From NCBI RefSeq assembly GCF_036850765.1, contig NC_089491.1, positions 86,336,740-86,400,739 on the forward strand: a stretch of 64,000 nt of DNA. The letters are read 5' to 3'. This document shows positions 58,524 to 64,000 of the stretch, one piece after another. Origin of the DNA: Saccopteryx bilineata. Its lineage: Eukaryota > Chordata > Mammalia > Chiroptera > Emballonuridae. A program made the position numbers and the translations under genes. A model generated the notes under the pieces. That model ran no database searches and was not told the origin of the DNA. It saw nothing but the letters and a program-made list of their open reading frames with translations. Position 1 is the stretch's first letter. The number at the start of each line of letters is the position of its first letter.

Positions 58524-61500
58524 AGACTACCTAAAACATTTGTCCTGTCCTTCACCTAGTGTTCTGGGAGAAATGGAGAAGTGCATGATTTAAAGATTAC
58601 AGGTGGTCTTTAGAAAAGAAAAATAATATAATTAGACTGGTTCACCCCCACTGTATGTTAACCAGTAAATAAATACTCAGTGAACGATGTTCGAGGCTGA
58701 TTCTGCCTTACGAGTTTCAGTCTCTGCTTTCTTTCATCTGTCTCTGACTTTTTCTTTGTGTCCACATTAATAAGAAAGAACAGAATATTTCTAGTAGATA
58801 GAGATTTCTGGGATGACCTTATGTACTCCTCCACACCAGCACTTTGCCCTTTACCCTCTGTTTTCTGGCCTCCATTATTACTTTGGAGAATTTAAGCATC
58901 ATTTCTATTCTTTTTGTTTAAATAAAGTGTATTTCTCTCTCTCTCTCTCAAAAAAAGTTCTTTTTTCACTAGAATGGGAGAATATGTGTGGTATTGCAGC
59001 TTCTAGGTCATTCTTCCTGAAATGGTATTGGCTATCAAAGTTTCAGGACATTTGCCTTTGAGGTTCATATAATATATTACATTCTTTAATGAATGTATCA
59101 GGTCCACATACAACTCAGCTCACCAGCTATGAATATACACCCTTGCCAATCAAGTTAGATATTTGTGGACTTGCATTATTCAAATAACTTTGAGTCTAAT
59201 CATTCTTGAATAATGATCTGATTTGCAAATATATTATCAGTAACCTGTGACTAGAATAGCATATTATGAAGAAAGTTTATGTCACCCAGCTGAATATTAT
59301 TGCTCTTAAAGTTCATCCCATAGTCATTCAGATAAAGTACAGGTGGGAATCTATTTTAAAGTAATTTGTCCAAGCATCAGTGCTATCCTGATTCCATGAG
59401 TAAGATGACTCTTCATGTCATAAATCACATGTCTGCCTTCTTAGCTCCATTCTGAGACAGGATAAAGATTGGCTTATTTGCAATTTTACCTCAATCCAAA
59501 GTTTCCCTATTGTTTACTGCTCTCCCCTTGGAAAACATTTACAGATAGCAATATGTACAGTCATTTCTCTTATTGGCCAGGCTTTGACTAAGCTTCTACA
59601 GGAAACATGGTAGTAAGATATATGCAGATAGATAATAGAGATAAATAACTCTCTCTGTATATCTGTTGTATATCTATCTCTATCATCACACTTCCTGATA
59701 GTATTTTTCTCATTTTATTTTATTGCCAGTGTTAACATTATTGTCTGTGCTCTTATCTACAATGTTATATGTAGTTATGTTGAGATGAAAGCAGATTTCA
59801 CTGAAAAGACTCATCTTTCCTTTTAAACCTGTGATCTTAGTTATCCTCTGACACTAAAGTGAAGGTTTGAATGTGTGATGATATATTTTTTTACCTCTTG
59901 GTGTGGGATATTATATTTCTTAGATGAACTGAATTAAATTGCCCACCTAAGTCTAAAGGGAGGCTGTTTATATAGCTCAGCTCTTGATAGATTTTTTTAA
60001 CTTCATGACATTTATAATTACTGTCAGTAAGATCATACTATTTTGAAATTCACTGAATTTTCAACTAGGTAATACTCATTTCCTTGCTGAGCACCTACTC
60101 AATATAAGTTTTTGTTGGTCCGGTATATTTGCATTTGTTGTGATGTTTTGAAAGCTACTCTCCACAAGCAATAAACCTTGTATTCTCCTGAAACTGTGTT
60201 TGAACATCAATTACAATACTTACCACTTACATTAGATTGGACAAATGTTTTGACTTTAAATTTATATACAAAAATGAGAGGCCAGTAATAGCTACCATAA
60301 CAAGTTCTGAATAGTTACCCAGCAAATATTGATTCAGTTTTTCCGCTTCTGTTCTCCTCTTTCACTTTTGCTTTACTCGTTACTCTTGCAAGATTGGAAA
60401 AGGTATTTCCTACTAGCAATGCAGGTAAAAGGCAAAATTTTATTTTATTATTTTACTCTTTAAACAATGGTGATAAAATAAACATATAAAATTTATCATT
60501 GTAACCATTATTTAATGCACAGTTCTGTAGTGTTAAGCCCATTCACACTGTTATGTAGCCAATCTCTAGAACTCTCTTCATGTTACAAAACTGAAGTTCT
60601 ATACTCATTGAACAAAACACACCAACTAGCCCTGCTCTCCATATATCCTTTTAAAGTGGTAACTTTAATAATCTCAACAAATTTAGTAAAAATTGAAGGC
60701 TTATTTTAAATCATTGTGTTTCATTAATATGATCTATAATTACATTGGCTATACATCTCCATTTTCCAGGACAATTTCTATTTTAAGAAACTTTACTTTT
60801 TATGTAAAAATGATTGTTATAAGAAATTATCTATTCTACAAGTTTCTTCTACCTTTGGTTTTACAAAACACAGTGACTATGTCTCTATGTCACAGTCACT
60901 AGGTAGGATCAGTGAATTAGGATCTTTGCTACAGACAAGGTCATGTTTGAGAACTGGAGATTTGCAGGCACTGAATCTTTCACTTTTTATCAGCCAGCTC
61001 TGTCCTGACTCTAGTCTTGGGTAAAAATGTGAATATTTTTACTTACATTTTGAGATATTCACGAAAAAGTCTAATACTAATTGCTAAAGTTTTATATATA
61101 TATATATATATAAACATATATATATGTTCATTTTCATATCTTTGTTTGAATTCTTAATTGTTTTCTAGCTGTTAATATGTATGAGTTATAGGATGAGGAA
61201 ATAAGTAAATAATTGACTCAAGAATGTGGGAAATAACTATTCTTAACATATTACTTATGTGCATTTTTAAACTCACAAATAATTTCTGTGTGGTTTTGAT
61301 AAGAAAAAAATATATTTTGCACCTAATAGTATATAATTTGATTGCAAGGATCAAGTATATTAAAAAATGTAAAATACTTAAAATAATGCCTGACTCATAG
61401 AAAATGGTTTAAAATTTTAACTATTATTACTTGGGGAATTGGAATGAATCAACAGTAATTTACCTAAGTTATAGTATTGGGCAAGCCTCAGTATTCTTTA

Positions 61501-62137
61501 CCATATTACCTGCTCTCTAAAATATTTGCCCCAAGCCTGTCTTACAAAGAATACTACTAGGATAATCTAAGTATTTAATTATGCACATGCAAGGTACTTT
61601 CAGATTTAAAACATTTTGTCTACCTAATCCTGAGTTTCTGGGACTTCTTAAAATAGCAACCAGTGTATAAGCTTTTGAAATTTGAATTATGATTTTTTTC
61701 ACACTGTACTATATTATATTATTTTATTCCTATTATATTCCATACCACTTTCAAGGTTTTTGAATCCCAGCCCCCACCTACATTTCGACCTGTTTGTTTG
61801 GAGAGATCCCTCAGTGTGACAGATATCACTGCCAAGCCTATAGGAGTCTAATGTTCTTCTCCTTCTCTACTACATTTGGTATTTTTGGGGAACCTGAAAA
61901 GTGAAGTTAAATGTTTAGCAGTAAACATGAACCAAAAAGGGATTCTTCACATCTCTCTAGGGCAAAGAGTCATGGGTTTCCCTACCTAGCAGAACAATGA
62001 ACATTCACACATGTCCTGGACTTGAGAATATTTCTTTTCTAACAGAGTTGAGACTTCTGGAAATCAAAACCAGGAAGGCAGTTTATTTAGAGGCAACTTC
62101 TTTTTGATCCAGCACACTGTGACTCTCCCTTCATTAG
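58524..62137. other. Unassigned sequence; possible LTR piece at its start
   Basis: At 58660-58740, AATAAATACTCAGTGAACGATG followed by a TCTGCC/CTCTGC-rich stretch is weakly LTR-like. Simple repeats are (TC)n at 58937-58949 and (TA)n at 61093-61130. No gene recognised; short ORFs are AT-rich and lack domains. Confidence 0.35.
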
Positions 62138-62320
62138 TGGTTCACAGGCTGTGTCATCTTTCAGAATCATGTGCAAGCTTGACTGAACACAGATTGTGGG
62201 CTCTACCAACAGAATGCTTGATTCAGTAGATTGTGGGTGGGGATTGAGATTTAACTTTTCTAACAAGGTCCCAGTTGAAGCCAGTGCAGCTGTTGCAGTA
62301 TTCTCACTTTAAGAAATGCC
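62138..62320 (+). repeat. MER5-like hAT MITE relic
   Basis: TTAGTGGTTCACAGGCTG, TCAGAATCATGTGCAAGCTTG, TTGATTCAGTAGATTGTGGGTGGG and TTTCTAACAAGGTCCCAG follow MER5A order. TTCTCACTTTAAGAA closes it. Confidence 0.75.
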
Positions 62321-62479
62321 ATCCTAAGGTAAGAGAAAGAAAATAATTTGACTATGAACAGACTTTGTGGTGAGGCAAATACATCACAAGAAAAAATAAA
62401 AATAAAAAGAATAAATAATTATCTCAATACCTTATTTTGCTAAGGATTTTAAGTCAGACAAAAAAGTATTAAAATCCTG

Positions 62480-62612
62480 ACACTGAAGTATACTTGGACA
62501 ATTAACTTACAGAACCTTGTTTTTCTTATCTCTAAATTGATTAATAACGGCTTCCTAGTAGAGCAGTTGTGAGTATTCAATAAGATTAGTGAAGAACCTG
62601 GCATATTTAGAA
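62480..62612 (+). repeat. MIR SINE relic
   Basis: TACTTGGACAATTAACTTACAG, TCTTATCTCTAAATTG, AGAGCAGTTGTGAGTATTCAA and GAAGAACCTGGCAT follow MIR order. Confidence 0.65.
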
Positions 62613-62674
62613 AATGCCAATTACCCTTTTCACTTTTACAGATCTTTCTGGGATATTGGAGTAGAAATGGAAGC

Positions 62675-62815
62675 AGCACAAGTTTTAGAGTAAGACATGC
62701 TGAGGTTCAAATTTTTGATCTATTATAGATTGACCAATTGATGTTTAATAAATTATTTAACCTCTGAGTCCAAGATTTCTTGTCTGTAAAATGGTGCTAG
62801 GAGGATAAAATTAGG
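62675..62815 (+). repeat. Second MIR SINE relic
   Basis: AGTTTTAGAGTAAGACATGCTGAGGTTC, then TATTTAACCTCTGAGTC, TTGTCTGTAAAATGGTG and GAGGATAAAATTAG, match MIR in plus orientation. Confidence 0.75.
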
Positions 62816-63341
62816 CAGGCTTGGAAAAGAAGTCAGAGCTGTATTTTGCCAGAACTAGACACTCCATCAACATATGCTCTTGTACCCTAAATTGCTAGAG
62901 ACAATGTATTAGTCAAAAGTAAGTATTCTTTGCGTAGAATGGGAACAAAACCTTTGGGTTTGTTGCTATGATGCTTGGAAAACAATTTAATTTGGGGGGA
63001 TTTTCCCCAGTCAGCAGTATTTTTATGAGAAATTTAAGAAAAATTTTGTATTCATTTAATCCCTCATTTTTTCTAATGAATAACCATAATAGCAATATTG
63101 ACTGAAATGAATATCATCCTCCAAAAAAAAGAAATAGGTAAAATCTTATTTATTTCAGAAATATATTCAGAAATCTTAATTATCTTTGTAATGTGTTTAG
63201 AAAATTTGATTTAGTCTCTTAAAAAAAGAATGAATAATTCTGAATATCTTCAAACAGTGACTGAATCTCTTTGTAAGATTTTTTTGTATTATTTTGGTTA
63301 AAATATACATAACAAGATTAATCAATTTAAATGTTTAAGAG
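62816..63341. other. Unassigned sequence
   Basis: Nothing recognised. Confidence 0.5.
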
Positions 63342-63675
63342 GCCCTGGCCTGTTGGCTAAGTGGATAGAGCATCGGCCCAGCATGTGAATGTTCTAGATT
63401 GGATCCCTGCTCAGGGCACACAGGAAAAGTGACTATCTGATCTCTCTTCCCCTTCTCTCTCTCTTGCCCTCTCACATACAGTGGCTCAATTGGTTTGAGC
63501 TTTGACCTTGGTTCTGAGAGTAGCTCTGTGGAGCACATCAGCCTCAGGCACTTAAAATAGCAACAACCTCAGACAGAGGTTGCCAGGTGGATCCCAGTTG
63601 AGGTGCATGTGTGAGTCTGTCTCACTACCTACCCTCCTCTCACTTAAAATAAATAAATGAATAAATAAATAAATG
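63342..63675 (+). mobile_element. Diverged tRNA-derived bat SINE
   Basis: The head is GCCCTGGCCTGTTGGCTAAGTGG; the B box is degraded (AGATTGGATCCC). CT stretch, body and an (AAAT)n tail follow. It is older than the 63881 copy. A short possible TSD AAATG(T/C)TTA lies at about 63329 and 63672. Confidence 0.88.
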
Positions 63676-63880
63676 CTTATGCATACAATCAATGGCAGAC
63701 ATCATCAGTTAAAATTTAATATGACAGAAAAGAAACTAAAATTTTAGAAGTTTTATTAAGGAATATATATATTTCATGGTATAATTATTTTTTAAATTTT
63801 TTTTTAAAACAAAACCACCAGATATAAACCATATAGACAACATCTGCTAAGATTGATAAGTTTAAAATTAAGATTGTGTG
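63676..63880. other. Unassigned AT-rich spacer
   Basis: Nothing recognised. Confidence 0.5.
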
Positions 63881-64000
63881 GCCCTGGCCGGTTGGCTCAG
63901 TGGCAGAGCATTGGCCTGGTGTGCAGGAGTCCCGGGTTCGATTCCCGGCCAGGTCACACAGGAGAAGCGCCCATCTGCTTCTCCACCCTTCCCCCTCCTT
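63881..64000 (+). mobile_element. tRNA-derived bat SINE, cut by window end
   Basis: Well-preserved head GCCCTGGCCGGTTGGCTCAG, perfect T-arm-like CCGGGTTCGATTCCCGG and the beginning of the CT stretch. The rest lies beyond the window. Confidence 0.93.

Overview
The window is nuclear DNA from a mammal, almost certainly a bat. It is AT-rich and holds no host protein-coding gene, rRNA or functional tRNA gene that I can support. It is built largely of interspersed repeats: about a dozen copies of a tRNA-derived SINE whose head begins GCCCTGGCC and keeps Pol III A and B boxes, two other tRNA-derived SINE types, several LINE-1 (L1) copies of different age, hAT DNA transposons, ancient MIR, L2 and MER5-like fragments, and one probable LTR. 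The SINE heads and the recent hAT activity point to Chiroptera; I cannot fix the family from sequence alone.

Layout. 1-11.4 kb is mostly unassigned sequence with SINEs at 678, 7676 and 8373 (each with target-site duplications), a short antisense L1 tail at 6257, an old hAT MITE at 3615 and MIR relics. 11.96-22.57 kb is one old, nearly full-length L1 on the minus strand. It is interrupted by a SINE (15556-15929) and by a 2.48-kb hAT transposon (17011-19489) with a decayed transposase gene. Near its 3' end it also carries an extra segment containing a 111-bp inverted copy of sequence lying about 1.1 kb away (11406-11516 versus 12622-12732). 22.6-45.7 kb is further unassigned sequence with scattered SINEs, L2, MER5-like and MIR relics, a GATA microsatellite, and an old minus-strand L1 at 35.15-37.9 kb split by two SINEs.

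45.8-58.5 kb is the most structured part. A probable LTR is split by a 331-bp non-autonomous hAT element (16-bp perfect terminal inverted repeats, TSD CTCTAACA), which is itself split by a young 8.07-kb full-length plus-strand L1 (46492-54558). That L1 has a CpG-rich 5' UTR with tandem monomers of about 242 bp, an intact ORF1 (340 codons) and a broken ORF2 (one stop, three frameshifts, loss of an endonuclease histidine). A related truncated L1 lies in inverted orientation at 55.13-56.46 kb and a third 3' end lies at 58.09-58.52 kb. 58.5-64 kb returns to unassigned sequence, with MER5-like and MIR relics and two SINEs; the last SINE runs off the window.

There is no operon or pathway logic here. 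What links the elements is retrotransposition: L1 proteins are the expected source of the SINE insertions (A-rich tails, 11-17 bp TSDs), and hAT transposases explain the 8-bp TSDs. The insertions give a readable relative chronology. I found no clear new biological system. The most notable signals are the triple nest, the tandem-monomer L1 promoter, the inverted templated-looking insertion, and CTCF-like motifs carried by the SINE family.
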